Program-made: the position numbers and the translations under genes
In this document: piece by piece, positions 11,004 to 19,980 of the stretch
How positions within the stretch are numbered: position 1 is the stretch's first letter
Layout of the letters: each line of letters starts with the position of its first letter
The notes under the pieces: generated by a model
Told to the model about the DNA's origin: nothing
Seen by the model: only the letters and a program-made list of their open reading frames with translations
Databases searched by the model: none
DNA from: Mangrovitalea sediminis
Lineage (GTDB): Bacteria; Pseudomonadota; Gammaproteobacteria; Pseudomonadales; Oleiphilaceae
Assembly: GCF_002514725.1 (NCBI RefSeq)
Contig: NZ_NTLB01000001.1
Coordinates: forward strand, 1,054,001 to 1,118,000
Reading direction: 5' to 3'
DNA length: 64,000 nucleotides

Positions 11004-11738
11004 ATGGCGACCAACCCTCCCCGCTACCTGCAGATACAACGCTACCTGCTCGAACGCATCCACAGCGGCGAGTGGCCGGCGCATCACCAGATCCCGCCGG
11101 AAGAGCAACTGGCCCGGGACTTCGATGTCAGCCGCATGACCGCCAACAAGGCCATCCGCGACCTGGTCCAGCAGGGTTACCTGACGCGCCAGCCCGGGCT
11201 GGGCACCTTTGTGACCGATAGAAAGGCGGAGTCGTCGCTGGTCGATGTGTTCAACATCGCCGCAGAGGTGCGGGCGCGAGGCCATGTCTACAGCAGCGAT
11301 CTGTTGAAGCGGGAAACCGTGACGGCCAATGACGAGGTGGCACTGGGCCTGGGTGTGCGGATTGGCGCGGAGGTGTTCCATACCCTGCTGATTCATCGCG
11401 AGAGCGGCATACCGATCCAACTCGAGGATCGCTACGTGAATCCACGCTGGGCGCCGGATTATCTGGAGGCGGATTTCTCGCGGATGACACCGAACGAGGT
11501 ATTGGTCGACGCTTACCCGATCAGCGATATCGAGCACGTCGTGGAAGCCATACTGGCCGATGCCGAGACGGCGATGCACCTGGAGATTTCACGGACAGCA
11601 CCCTGCCTGTGCATGACCCGGCGCACCTGGTCCAACGATCACCTGATCAGCTATGCGCGACTGATACATCCGGGAGACCGCTATAAGTTGCGGTCGACGA
11701 TGCATCGGGATGACCGTAAGAGCGGCGGCAGAACCTAG
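11004..11738 (+). CDS. hutC: Histidine utilisation repressor (GntR/HutC family, UTRA domain)
   Basis: 244 residues. A winged-helix GntR domain (about 1-75; EEQLARDFDVSRMTANKAI is the helix-turn-helix region) is followed by a UTRA effector domain (about 95-235) that in HutC binds urocanate. It is divergent from hutIGUH across a 329-bp region that contains three candidate operators. AGGA stands before the ATG. Repression of hut in the absence of urocanate, and self-repression, follow from the family. It converges on eutC, 24 bp away. Confidence 0.95.
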   Translation: MATNPPRYLQIQRYLLERIHSGEWPAHHQIPPEEQLARDFDVSRMTANKAIRDLVQQGYLTRQPGLGTFVTDRKAESSLVDVFNIAAEVRARGHVYSSDLLKRETVTANDEVALGLGVRIGAEVFHTLLIHRESGIPIQLEDRYVNPRWAPDYLEADFSRMTPNEVLVDAYPISDIEHVVEAILADAETAMHLEISRTAPCLCMTRRTWSNDHLISYARLIHPGDRYKLRSTMHRDDRKSGGRT

Positions 11739-11762
11739 CGTTCAAGCGCGCTGGGGAAAAAC

Positions 11763-12527
11763 CTAACGCCGATCTGCCAGCAACGCCACGTCCGCCATCG
11801 AGTCGTCCTTGAGACCGACACCCGACAGCTGGCGTCGCAGCGACTCCTCCATGAGGTAGGCAATCTTCTGCGCCGCCAGCGGATAGGAGAGCCCTTGCGG
11901 ACGAATATTGGAGACACAGTTCCTCTCGCCGTCATTCCGGCCCACCTTGGGCCTGTAGGTGAGGTAGGCCCCCAGGCTGTCCGGCGAACTCAGGCCGGGG
12001 CGCTCGCCGATCAGCATCAGCGCGACCTCCGCACCGAGCAGCTGGCCGATTTCATCCGCCAGCGCCACCCGGGCCTGCCGCGCCAGGATGACGGGAATCC
12101 GCGCCCAGTCCAGCTCAAGCCGCTGGCGCAGCAGCAGCAACAGCGGCAAGGCATGATGCTCGACGGCCACTGACGACAGACCGTCCCCCACCACAATCGC
12201 CACAGGACTCGACTGTGCCGGATCGCCCAACAGGTGCCGGCCGCGCTCATTCAACTGGCGCCCCCAGTCGGGACGCATCAGGTACGTGGGCCGATCCTCA
12301 CAGCGGGAGGCGACCCGCAGCACGGGGAAACCGTTATTCTCCAGCGTCTCGCATAAATGATCGGTATCCATAGGCGTCAGCACCGCATCCCGGGCCTGGG
12401 CATGCGCCAGCCCGAACCGCAACACTTCCGCCGTCGGTAAACTCGCGCCCACTCGCCCCAGCGCAATGCGGGCGGCCGTATGGCGCCGTAACTGTTCCCA
12501 GGGATTGGGCTGTACCCAGCGGCTCAT
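11763..12527 (-). CDS. eutC: Ethanolamine ammonia-lyase, small subunit
   Basis: 254 residues. With EutB it forms the adenosylcobalamin-dependent enzyme that splits ethanolamine into acetaldehyde and ammonia. The N-terminus (NPWEQLRRHTAARIALGRVGASLPT) is typical: the RIALGR-G-SLPT block is diagnostic. LIGERPGLSSPDSLGAYLTY and NCVSNIRPQGL are conserved C-terminal stretches around the cobalamin site. It starts inside the last codons of eutB (4-bp overlap). No eutA reactivase or microcompartment gene is present, so this is the short, shell-free form of the pathway. Confidence 0.96.
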   Translation of the reverse strand: MSRWVQPNPWEQLRRHTAARIALGRVGASLPTAEVLRFGLAHAQARDAVLTPMDTDHLCETLENNGFPVLRVASRCEDRPTYLMRPDWGRQLNERGRHLLGDPAQSSPVAIVVGDGLSSVAVEHHALPLLLLLRQRLELDWARIPVILARQARVALADEIGQLLGAEVALMLIGERPGLSSPDSLGAYLTYRPKVGRNDGERNCVSNIRPQGLSYPLAAQKIAYLMEESLRRQLSGVGLKDDSMADVALLADRR

Positions 12528-13921
12528 CTGGCATCCTCCGCGTGATGCACCAAGGCACGCAGCTGATCGGACACCGTGGACTGGTCGCTGAGCCGGCCGG
12601 CCGTGTCGATCAGGGACATGCGCACCAGCCAGTCCTCGAATTCCGGCGCCCGCCGCAACCCCAGCACTTCCCGCACGTAGAGCGCATCGTGGAAGGAGGT
12701 GCTCTGGTAATTCAGCATGATGTCGTCGGCGCCCGGCACCCCCATAACAAAGGTGACCCCGGCGGTACCGAGCAGTGTCAGCAGGTTATCCATATCGTCC
12801 TGGTCGGCTTCGGCATGGTTGGTGTAGCAGATATCGCACCCCATCGGCACGCCCAGCAGCTTGCCGCAGAAATGGTCTTCAAGCCCGGCACGGATGATCT
12901 GCTTGCCGTCGTAGAGATACTCAGGACCGATAAAGCCGACGACAGTGTTGGTCAGCAGCGGCTTGAAGTGGCGCGCGACCGCATAGGCCCGGACCTCGCA
13001 GGTCTGCTGGTCGACGTCGTGATGGGCGTCAGCCGACAGGCAACTGCCCTGCCCGGTTTCGAAATACATGACATTGTCGCCCACCGTGCCGCGCTGCAGG
13101 CTCAATGCCGCCTCCCGCGCTTCCTGCAACATCGCCAGGTCGATACCGAAGCTGGCATTGGCCTTCTCGGTGCCGGCAATGGACTGGAATACCAGATCGA
13201 TCGGCATGCCCTGTTCGATAGCACGGATCTGGTTGGTGACATGAGTCAGCACGCAGCTCTGCATGGGAATTTCGAACTGACTGCGCACCTCGTCCATCAT
13301 GCGCCAGAGATTGCCCAGCACCGGCAGGCTGTCGCTGGCCGGATTGATGCCGACCACTGCGTCGCCACAACCGTACAGCAACCCATCGAGGATGGAGGCG
13401 GCGATCCCGCGAACGTCGTCGGTGGGATGATTCGGCTGCAACCGCACGGCCAGCGTACCCGGCAAACCGATGGTATTACGGAATCGGGTAATCACCCTGC
13501 ACTTGCGGGCGGCAAGGATCAGGTCCTGGTTGCGCATCAGCTTGCTGACAGCCGCCACCATCTCCGGCGTCAGGCCCGGCGCCAAACGACTCAGGTCTTC
13601 GGCCGAGGTGGATTCGAGTAACAACCAGTCACGGAACTCGCCCACCGTCAGGTGGGCTATCGGCGCAAAGGCCGCCATATCATGGGTATCAAAAATGAGA
13701 CGCGTGACTTCATCCTGCTCGTACGGAATCAGCGCCTCGTTGAGAAAGGTACGCAATGGCACATCGGCCAGCGCCAGCTTTGCCGCCATGCGTTCCTCGG
13801 CGCTACCCGCGGCAACGCCTGCCAGACAATCGCCAGACCTGAGCGTGCTGGCTTTCGCCAGCAGGTCGCGCAGGTCGGCGAAACGGTGGTTGTGCACGCC
13901 GATGCGACAGCTATAGCTCAT
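12524..13921 (-). CDS. eutB: Ethanolamine ammonia-lyase, large subunit
   Basis: 465 residues, the normal EutB length; it carries the TIM-barrel active site. Recognisable blocks are YGCGDAVVGINPASDS, FQSIAGTEKANASFG, YFETGQGSCLSADAHHD and GFIGPEYLYDGKQIIRA. It lies between a downstream overlapping eutC and an upstream ethanolamine permease gene 45 bp away, an operon permease-eutB-eutC. The acetaldehyde product could feed the acylating acetaldehyde dehydrogenase type seen in the dmp cluster, but nothing local shows that. Confidence 0.97.
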   Translation of the reverse strand: MSYSCRIGVHNHRFADLRDLLAKASTLRSGDCLAGVAAGSAEERMAAKLALADVPLRTFLNEALIPYEQDEVTRLIFDTHDMAAFAPIAHLTVGEFRDWLLLESTSAEDLSRLAPGLTPEMVAAVSKLMRNQDLILAARKCRVITRFRNTIGLPGTLAVRLQPNHPTDDVRGIAASILDGLLYGCGDAVVGINPASDSLPVLGNLWRMMDEVRSQFEIPMQSCVLTHVTNQIRAIEQGMPIDLVFQSIAGTEKANASFGIDLAMLQEAREAALSLQRGTVGDNVMYFETGQGSCLSADAHHDVDQQTCEVRAYAVARHFKPLLTNTVVGFIGPEYLYDGKQIIRAGLEDHFCGKLLGVPMGCDICYTNHAEADQDDMDNLLTLLGTAGVTFVMGVPGADDIMLNYQSTSFHDALYVREVLGLRRAPEFEDWLVRMSLIDTAGRLSDQSTVSDQLRALVHHAEDAR

Positions 13922-13966
13922 CGGACGAAACCTCCCTCTCGCCGTTTTCCAGATTCAGGCGGACAC

Positions 13967-15346
13967 TCAGGCCGACGCCTCCGCGGGGGACATCGAGTCC
14001 TCGGCAGTGGCACGCTGTGCGCCGGTCAAGGCGAAGTACAGGTACCCCGCACCCATGAACACCAGGAAGACGATGAACAGGGCAAAGTTGTAGTACACCA
14101 TCGCCGCCATGCAGATACAGGCCGAGACCAGGGCGAAAGCCGGTGCCAGGGGGTACCAGGGTGCCTTGAAGGGACGCTCCATGGTCGGCGCCGTCTTGCG
14201 CAGTTTGAACAGGCTCAGCATGGACATGATATACATGAGAATCGCCCCGAATACAGCCATGGTGATCATATTCGCCGTCAGCGTCATGCCACCGAACTGC
14301 ACCAGATTGTCGCTATAGATCGCGGCAACGCCAATGATCCCGCCCACGATGATGGCCCGGTGGGGCGTGCGGAAACGCGGGTGCAGCTTGGCCAATGACG
14401 TCGGCAGGTAACCTGCCCGGGCCAGTGCAAAGATCTGCCGCGAGTAGCCCAGGATGATGCCGTGGAAGGACGCGATCAGACCGAACAGGCCGATCCACAC
14501 CAGCATGTGCAGCCAGCCACTGCTGGCACCGACCACCGCTTTCATGGCCTGCGGCAGCGGATCGTTGACGTTGCTCAGCGCTTTCCAGTCGCCGACACCG
14601 CCCGCCAGGATCATCACGCCCATAGCCAGCACCAACAGGGTCAGGATACCGGCGATATAGGCCAGCGGAATGCTGCGGCGGGGGTTCTTGGTTTCCTCGG
14701 CCGCCATGGCCGCGCCTTCGATGGCAAGGAAGAACCAGATGGCAAAAGGAATCGCCGCGAAGATACCGCCGACAGCCGCACCGCTGAAGACACTGGAACC
14801 CGCCCAGCCGTTGGCAACGAAGTTGGACACGCTGAAGCCGGGCGCGACCACCCCCATGAAGACCAGCAGCTCGATGATCGCCAGGATGGTGACGAAGAGC
14901 TCGAAGGTCGCCGCAATCTTCACACCCAGGATATTGAGACCGATAAAGACCACATAGGCCCCAACGGCCGCCGTTTTCGGGTCCAGCTCGGGAAACTGGA
15001 CGTTGAGGTAGGCACCGATTGCCATGGCAATCGCCGGCGGCGCGAAGACAAATTCGATCAGGGTCGCCAGCCCGGCAATCAGGCCACCGTGCTCACCGAA
15101 TGCCTTGCGCGCATAGGCGAAAGGCCCACCTGCATGGGGGATGGCTGTCGTCAGCTCGGTATAGCTGAAGATAAAGGTCGTGTAGAGCGCGGCGACGAAA
15201 ATCGCCGTGATCAGGAACCCCAGGGTGCCAGCGGTTCCCCAGCCGTAACTCCACCCAAAATATTCCCCTGAAATCACCAAGCCAACGGCGATTCCCCAGA
15301 GGTGCAACGCACTTAACTCCGGTTTCAACTTGACCGCATTACTCAT
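13967..15346 (-). CDS. eat: Ethanolamine permease (APC superfamily)
   Basis: 459 residues with about 12 hydrophobic segments typical of the amino acid-polyamine-organocation superfamily. The N-terminal HLWGIAVGLVISGEYFGWSYGW corresponds to the substrate-gate helix 1 of the Eat family, and the position directly before eutBC supports ethanolamine as substrate. It is the first gene of the unit. The 184-bp upstream stretch is AT-rich and probably holds the promoter; I see no clear regulator site. No eutR-type activator is adjacent. Confidence 0.9.
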   Translation of the reverse strand: MSNAVKLKPELSALHLWGIAVGLVISGEYFGWSYGWGTAGTLGFLITAIFVAALYTTFIFSYTELTTAIPHAGGPFAYARKAFGEHGGLIAGLATLIEFVFAPPAIAMAIGAYLNVQFPELDPKTAAVGAYVVFIGLNILGVKIAATFELFVTILAIIELLVFMGVVAPGFSVSNFVANGWAGSSVFSGAAVGGIFAAIPFAIWFFLAIEGAAMAAEETKNPRRSIPLAYIAGILTLLVLAMGVMILAGGVGDWKALSNVNDPLPQAMKAVVGASSGWLHMLVWIGLFGLIASFHGIILGYSRQIFALARAGYLPTSLAKLHPRFRTPHRAIIVGGIIGVAAIYSDNLVQFGGMTLTANMITMAVFGAILMYIMSMLSLFKLRKTAPTMERPFKAPWYPLAPAFALVSACICMAAMVYYNFALFIVFLVFMGAGYLYFALTGAQRATAEDSMSPAEASA

Positions 15347-15530
15347 GGACTTGCCCCCAGACGGATTTTTTTAGAGCTGTCACAAAGGGCGTACCAAGGT
15401 AAAGCAAGCGCCAAATTATCAATCAGTTAAACAAAAAATATTCGCAAAAACATCTAATTACCCACATCATTTCGCCCCGAAACAGCGAGGCCGATCCCGT
15501 CTCGTGCCCCAACGAAGTGCGGGATAAACG

Positions 15531-16430
15531 CTACACCACATCCAGATTGAAGCGGTCGTGCAGGAAGTCCGTGAGGGAACGGATGAGCAAGGAAGACTGA
15601 CGGTGTTGGGGGTAGACGGCATAGATGGATGTCGCCGGTGGACGAAAGGCGTCGAGCAGACTGACCAGGCGCCCGTCCGACAGTGCCGGCGCGATAATGA
15701 AGGTTGGCAGGAACGCCAGCCCCAGACCGGCGATGGCAGCGTCGCGCAACAGCTCGCCATTATTCACCCGCAGGCGCCCGCTGACAGGCACCGACAGGGC
15801 CTTGCCGTCCCGGACCAGGTCCCACTCCATACTCCGGTTCAGGCCGTAGAGCAGACAGGTGTGACTGCGCAGAGCTTCGGGAGACGCCGGTTCGCCGTGC
15901 CGCTCCAGATAAGCGGGACTGGCACAGATCACCCGGTCCAGCGGCGCAAGCCGGCGGGCAATCATGCTCGAATCCTCCAGTTTGCCGATGCGCAGGGCCA
16001 TGTCATATCCCTCGCTGATGAGATCCACGCGCCGGTCGTTGAGATCCAGGTCCAGCGAAACCTCAGGGTAACGTTGCAGGAAATCCGGAATGGCCGGGCT
16101 GAGGTGCATGGTGCCGAAGGACATTGGCGCCGCAACCCGCAGCAGACCGCGGGGCTCCGCAACCTGGCTGGCGACCATCTGTTCGGCATCGTCCACCTGC
16201 TGGAGAATGCCCCTCGCCCGCTCGTAATAGGCCAACCCCAGCTCGGTGACACGCAGCTTTCGGGTTGTGCGGATCAGCAAGCGGGCGCCCAGTCCCGCCT
16301 CGAGCGCCGACACCCGTTTACTGACGAACTGCTTGGATAACTCCAGGCGCTCCGCCGCCGCGGTAAAACTGCCCGCGTCCACGGATTCGACGAAGATCCG
16401 CATATCCTCCAATCGGTTCATTGTCTTCAT
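15531..16430 (-). CDS. LysR-family transcriptional regulator
   Basis: 299 residues. An N-terminal winged helix (about 1-62; SFTAAAERLELSKQFVSKRVSALE) and a LysR substrate-binding domain (about 95-290). An internal ATG nine bases downstream (16421, MNRLEDMRIF) is the commoner start in this subgroup. It is divergent from a DoxX gene across about 120 bp, so that gene is its likely target. It resembles regulators of quinone or aldehyde stress genes, but the effector cannot be told. Confidence 0.9.
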   Translation of the reverse strand: MKTMNRLEDMRIFVESVDAGSFTAAAERLELSKQFVSKRVSALEAGLGARLLIRTTRKLRVTELGLAYYERARGILQQVDDAEQMVASQVAEPRGLLRVAAPMSFGTMHLSPAIPDFLQRYPEVSLDLDLNDRRVDLISEGYDMALRIGKLEDSSMIARRLAPLDRVICASPAYLERHGEPASPEALRSHTCLLYGLNRSMEWDLVRDGKALSVPVSGRLRVNNGELLRDAAIAGLGLAFLPTFIIAPALSDGRLVSLLDAFRPPATSIYAVYPQHRQSSLLIRSLTDFLHDRFNLDVV

Positions 16431-16467
16431 CCAGTTGACAATCTTACGCGAATCATCCGCTTTTTAG

Positions 16468-16479
16468 CGCCATTTGGCG
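16468..16479. promoter_or_regulatory. Inverted repeat in the LysR-doxX divergent region
   Basis: CGCCA and TGGCG around a TT centre form a 12-bp inverted repeat, 74 bp before the doxX start. It could belong to the LysR regulator site; it does not fit T-N11-A spacing, so this is only positional. Confidence 0.3.
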
Positions 16480-16552
16480 ACACTAGAATGAGATCAAGCT
16501 GATGAAAAGACATCCTCATCCGCATCGATCGAACCCATTTAGGAGAATCGCC

Positions 16553-16966
16553 ATGAACACGAATCTGAGCGCCACAACCGCCCTCGCCGCACGCCTTCTG
16601 CTCGCCTCACTGTTCCTGATCAGCGGTGTCGGCAAGATCGCTGCGCCCGCCGCCACCAAGGCCTATATTGCCTATGCCGGTCTGCCGGCACCGGATCTGG
16701 CCTATCTTGTCGCCATCCTGGTCGAGGTCGGCTTCGGCCTGGCACTGGTCCTCGGCTACCGCACCCGGGCCGTAGCCCTGGTCATGGCGATTTTCACCCT
16801 GGCGACGGCCCTGGTGTTCCACCATAACTTTGCCGACCAGAACCAGATGATCCACTTCCTGAAAAACATCTCCATTACCGGAGGCCTGCTGCAGGTCGTC
16901 GCTTTCGGCGCCGGCGCCTACAGCCTGGATGCCCGCCGCGGCCGCATGCTGAAGCCGGCATACTGA
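16553..16966 (+). CDS. DoxX family membrane protein
   Basis: 137 residues with four hydrophobic helices. The start at 16553 is fixed by AGGAG 8 bp upstream; an in-frame ATG at 16502 lacks one. RLLLASLFLISGVGKIAAP is the classical DoxX N-terminal motif (FL-SG--K). Such proteins are often linked to quinone/thiol redox stress, and the divergent LysR gene fits that setting. No partner oxidoreductase gene is present. The exact activity is unknown. A strong terminator lies 89 bp downstream. Confidence 0.85.
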   Translation: MNTNLSATTALAARLLLASLFLISGVGKIAAPAATKAYIAYAGLPAPDLAYLVAILVEVGFGLALVLGYRTRAVALVMAIFTLATALVFHHNFADQNQMIHFLKNISITGGLLQVVAFGAGAYSLDARRGRMLKPAY

Positions 16967-17054
16967 CAGGGTAGCGACGCCAAAGGGGCTAATGAGGCTT
17001 CTCAACGAAAAGGCTTTCCTGCCAGAAGACGTTAAGCTAGCGTTGTCATACTCT

Positions 17055-17088
17055 AAAACGGCGGGCCTGGATGCAGGCCCGCCGTTTT
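17055..17088 (+). terminator. Rho-independent terminator after doxX
   Basis: Perfect 15-bp stem: AAAACGGCGGGCCTG (17055-17069) and CAGGCCCGCCGTTTT (17074-17088) with a 4-nt loop. The A/T ends make it work in either direction, but only doxX reads into it. It also shows that the next gene starts after it, not at the earlier in-frame ATG at 17071. Confidence 0.85.
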
Positions 17089-17139
17089 CGGTGTTCAGCC
17101 TCCGCCAAACACATCGCTACCAGACAAGGCCAAGCCCAC

Positions 17140-17598
17140 GTGAAGCAAGCACCCACCCTGAAGAACTGGATACTCAGTCTCTATGACAGAGCCGTAGACA
17201 TCGTCATGATCGGCCTCGTGCTGGTGATGCTTGTGGTACTGCTGTTTGGCTTTGTCGACGTGCTGACCAACCTGATCCACCTTATCCCCGGCTTTCGCAC
17301 CAGTGGGATCGACGAACCGGAATTCCGGGAGATGGTCGCCAACGTGCTGGACGTCTTCATCATTGTCGAACTGTTCAGTATCTTCACCAACTACCTGCGA
17401 ACCCGGCACGTCCGCCTGTCCACACTGCTCGACGTCACTATCGTGTTCGCCTTACGCGAGCTGCTGATCAAGCTTTACGCCACAACGTTTTCCAACGAAC
17501 AACTGCTCGGCCTTTGCCTGATCGTGTTGCTTCTCGTGATTTGCCGCAGTATCGCCGGGCGATTTTCCACAGCATCAGGGCATACGCAGGAGACCTAG
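17140..17598 (+). CDS. PsiE-like (phosphate-starvation-inducible E family) membrane protein
   Basis: 152 residues from a GTG at 17140, preceded by AAGG. The alternative ATG at 17071 lies inside a terminator stem and is unlikely. Four hydrophobic segments are seen: about 20-42, 68-88, 100-118 and 125-145. LRTRHVRLSTLLDVTIVFALRELLIKLY is close to the conserved central and C-terminal part of the PsiE family. The role of PsiE is not established. No pho box was found upstream. It converges on a diguanylate cyclase gene 3 bp away. Confidence 0.7.
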   Translation: MKQAPTLKNWILSLYDRAVDIVMIGLVLVMLVVLLFGFVDVLTNLIHLIPGFRTSGIDEPEFREMVANVLDVFIIVELFSIFTNYLRTRHVRLSTLLDVTIVFALRELLIKLYATTFSNEQLLGLCLIVLLLVICRSIAGRFSTASGHTQET

Positions 17599-17601
17599 GT
17601 G

Positions 17602-18948
17602 TCAGACGGAAGGGCCGGTCGAGGGTCCTTCCGGCGCCCTTTCGGTGCGATTCCTTCCTGACTCCTTGGCGGTGTATAGCGCCCGGTCCGCCCGAAGCAG
17701 GACCGATTCAAACCGTTCTTGCGGACCGCTGCAGGCCACGCCAAGGCTAATGGTGAATGTTGTTGGAGTGTCAATGGCCATAACCGCCTCACGCAGCCGC
17801 TCGGCAGCCTGATAGGCGATATCGAGGTCGGTATCTGGCAGAAGCACGACGAACTCCTCACCCCCAAAACGCGCCACCACGTCGTTGCGACGCAGACTGG
17901 TTCTGAGTATTTCTCCCAGCTTTGTCAGCACGATATCGCCCTTGGCATGCCCAAGGCTGTCATTGATCCGCTTGAAGTGATCGATATCCAGGGTGATGAC
18001 GGAGAAACGACTTCTTCCTATCCGCCCATTAGCCATCAGCCCTTTCAACGCCGCCTTAAAACCACGCCGGTTACGTAGATGGGTTAGGGGGTCCCTTTCA
18101 GCTGCCCGACGTTGGCTAATGGCTTCTTGCTTCAGGTGGGAGACATCTCTTTCCAAGGCGATGAAGTGGGTGATACGCCCCCGGCTGTCGAGAAGGGGCG
18201 AAATAGAGATATCCAGCCAATAGGGTTTGCCAACCTTGTTGTAGTTCAACAGGGTTTCCCGTATCGGCCGCCCATCGACAAGCGCCTCACGAATACGGTC
18301 CAATGCTGCACGGTCGGTGCCCTCGCCCTGCAGAATCCGCGGCGTCTCCCCGAGCAGTTCGACGGAGGAGTATCCGCTCAAAGTGCAAAATGCGGCATTT
18401 ACGTAGGTAATTCGCGGCCATGGGCGGTCGCTTGGATCGGCCGAGGTAATAACGATCGCCTCGTCAACCAACTCGAACGCTTCCTGAAAAGGGACGGGGC
18501 GCTGCCGGCTCAGTTCCGTAAAGGTAACAACGACAAACCGCTCTGGCGAATGCTTGTCCAGATAGGCGCTGACGACCACCCAACGTAATTGATGAGCCGT
18601 CCCGAAGGTCACGCCCAAAACCATATTATTCAGCGGCTTCCCGTCAGCCATGACGCGTTCGAACGGGTGCCCGCTCACCGGCAACGGCCTGTCATCGCTA
18701 CCACGAAGTTCCCACGACGGATCATCCGCGAGCCGGCCCACCAACTGGGCGCTCGGCACCCCGAGTATCCTCTCGGCCTCCGGATTGACGTATACGATCT
18801 GGCTGTTCGCTGCATAGACGACTACACCGGCAGGCAGATTCTCAAGCAGCAAGGGCAAGTCGAGATTCGACAACATATCCTGAACGATGCCTCCAGTGGC
18901 ACTGCAAATCGACTGATCGTCAACCCGGTTCCGATGCCTCATCTCCAC
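17602..18948 (-). CDS. PAS/LOV-like diguanylate cyclase (GGDEF)
   Basis: 448 residues, no membrane segment. First PAS domain about 30-145, second PAS about 155-275, GGDEF about 285-440. GGEEF is at 362-366 with I-site RRND at 353-356, so an active, feedback-inhibited enzyme is expected. The second PAS has the layout of a LOV domain: YVNAAFCTLSGYS, GETPRILQG, LNYNKVGKPYW and a closing ERDVS. The residue in the place of the photoactive cysteine (GxNCRFLQ) is Pro203, so the usual flavin-thiol adduct cannot form. It is probably a sensor of another signal or a redox/flavin PAS. It lies beside BLUF and EAL genes. Confidence 0.92.
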   Translation of the reverse strand: MEMRHRNRVDDQSICSATGGIVQDMLSNLDLPLLLENLPAGVVVYAANSQIVYVNPEAERILGVPSAQLVGRLADDPSWELRGSDDRPLPVSGHPFERVMADGKPLNNMVLGVTFGTAHQLRWVVVSAYLDKHSPERFVVVTFTELSRQRPVPFQEAFELVDEAIVITSADPSDRPWPRITYVNAAFCTLSGYSSVELLGETPRILQGEGTDRAALDRIREALVDGRPIRETLLNYNKVGKPYWLDISISPLLDSRGRITHFIALERDVSHLKQEAISQRRAAERDPLTHLRNRRGFKAALKGLMANGRIGRSRFSVITLDIDHFKRINDSLGHAKGDIVLTKLGEILRTSLRRNDVVARFGGEEFVVLLPDTDLDIAYQAAERLREAVMAIDTPTTFTISLGVACSGPQERFESVLLRADRALYTAKESGRNRTERAPEGPSTGPSV

Positions 18949-19218
18949 TTGTGCTGACTAGCCGGCAACTGGATGATGAGGTTACGTTAAAACGGGATCC
19001 TTCGATGACGGGCACTACAATTCTTTACATCATGACCCTATCCCAAAGCTGCCGTATAAACGCAGACATCCTGCGAAATCCCGCTAGACAGGGTCTTGCC
19101 CGGAGCATCATTTGCCCTTATCCGCAAAAGCGTTACAAATTTGAACAAAAGCCGGCGGTCTGCGGCGAGCTGCGCTACGTAAAAGCGGGTCTTGAATCTC
19201 TATTGGAGACTGATCGAG

Positions 19219-19791
19219 ATGGCTTTCATAAAGCTAGCATATATCAGCCGCGCCAACTTCACTTCCTTCGCATCTGCGCAAGGGGTGGAGCCGTCCGTCG
19301 CGCGCATTCTGGCAACGTCTCGAAAAAACAACCTGGAGAAGGGTGTCGTCGGTGGTTTGTACTACGGCAACGGCTGTTTTTTTCAATACCTTGAGGGCGA
19401 AGCGGAAACGGTTAGGAAACTGTTCGATCGCATCAAAAGCGATAATCGCCATCGGGACATCCAGTTAGTCCTGGAGGGGCCGATTGAAGAAAAAAGTTTC
19501 GGCCAATGGTCGATGAAATACGTGCCCATCGCCGGGGACATCGATACCTTATTAAGGCGTCATCATATCGCCACGTTTGATCCCTACACCTTCTCATCAA
19601 CGATGTTCAGTGAACTGGTTGACCTGATTCATCGCTCCGGTGATACCCCTTCCCATGTCAGTCATACAACAATGACGCAACGGCCACTCATCGGAAAAGA
19701 TCCTGCGGAGACAATGGAACGAAACTTCCTGATCGCCGTCTCGGCAATACTGATCACTGGGCTTGCGGTTGGTGGATGGTTGCTCTTGTGA
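19219..19791 (+). CDS. BLUF-domain blue-light sensor with C-terminal membrane anchor
   Basis: 190 residues from the ATG at 19219, with TTGGAG upstream; an earlier in-frame ATG at 19192 has no site. The BLUF domain spans about 3-100. Residues needed for the flavin photocycle are present: Tyr8 (LAYISR), the Asn pair 37-38 (RKNN), Gln56 (FFQYLEG), Trp97 and Met99 (FGQWSM), plus DNRHRD. About six extra residues sit between Tyr8 and the Asn pair compared with short BLUF proteins. A linker of about 65 residues leads to one hydrophobic helix at about 169-190 at the very end, suggesting membrane anchoring. An EAL gene follows in the same direction 189 bp on. The likely output is c-di-GMP turnover through a partner. 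Confidence 0.9.
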   Translation: MAFIKLAYISRANFTSFASAQGVEPSVARILATSRKNNLEKGVVGGLYYGNGCFFQYLEGEAETVRKLFDRIKSDNRHRDIQLVLEGPIEEKSFGQWSMKYVPIAGDIDTLLRRHHIATFDPYTFSSTMFSELVDLIHRSGDTPSHVSHTTMTQRPLIGKDPAETMERNFLIAVSAILITGLAVGGWLLL

Positions 19792-19980
19792 AACCTTTCC
19801 GGGTAACCGTTTGCCTCTTTTCCAAATCGCAATTCCTTTGCCGTGTTCACCCGCCTTGCCGCGCAAAACTTTGAATTTGGCAACGACGTCTGCAACACTT
19901 TCATCGAAACATGAGGTCAACGTTTCTTTGTTGAGCAAACAGGTCATGGTGTTACGCAGCAACCTCGCTCGTAACCTGGA

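Noticed and set aside
19792-19980. A single BLUF-EAL gene broken by a frameshift
   Set aside because: Both parts are in the same frame, but the gap has stops in that frame and the BLUF protein ends in a proper hydrophobic helix, so two genes are more likely than a broken fusion.
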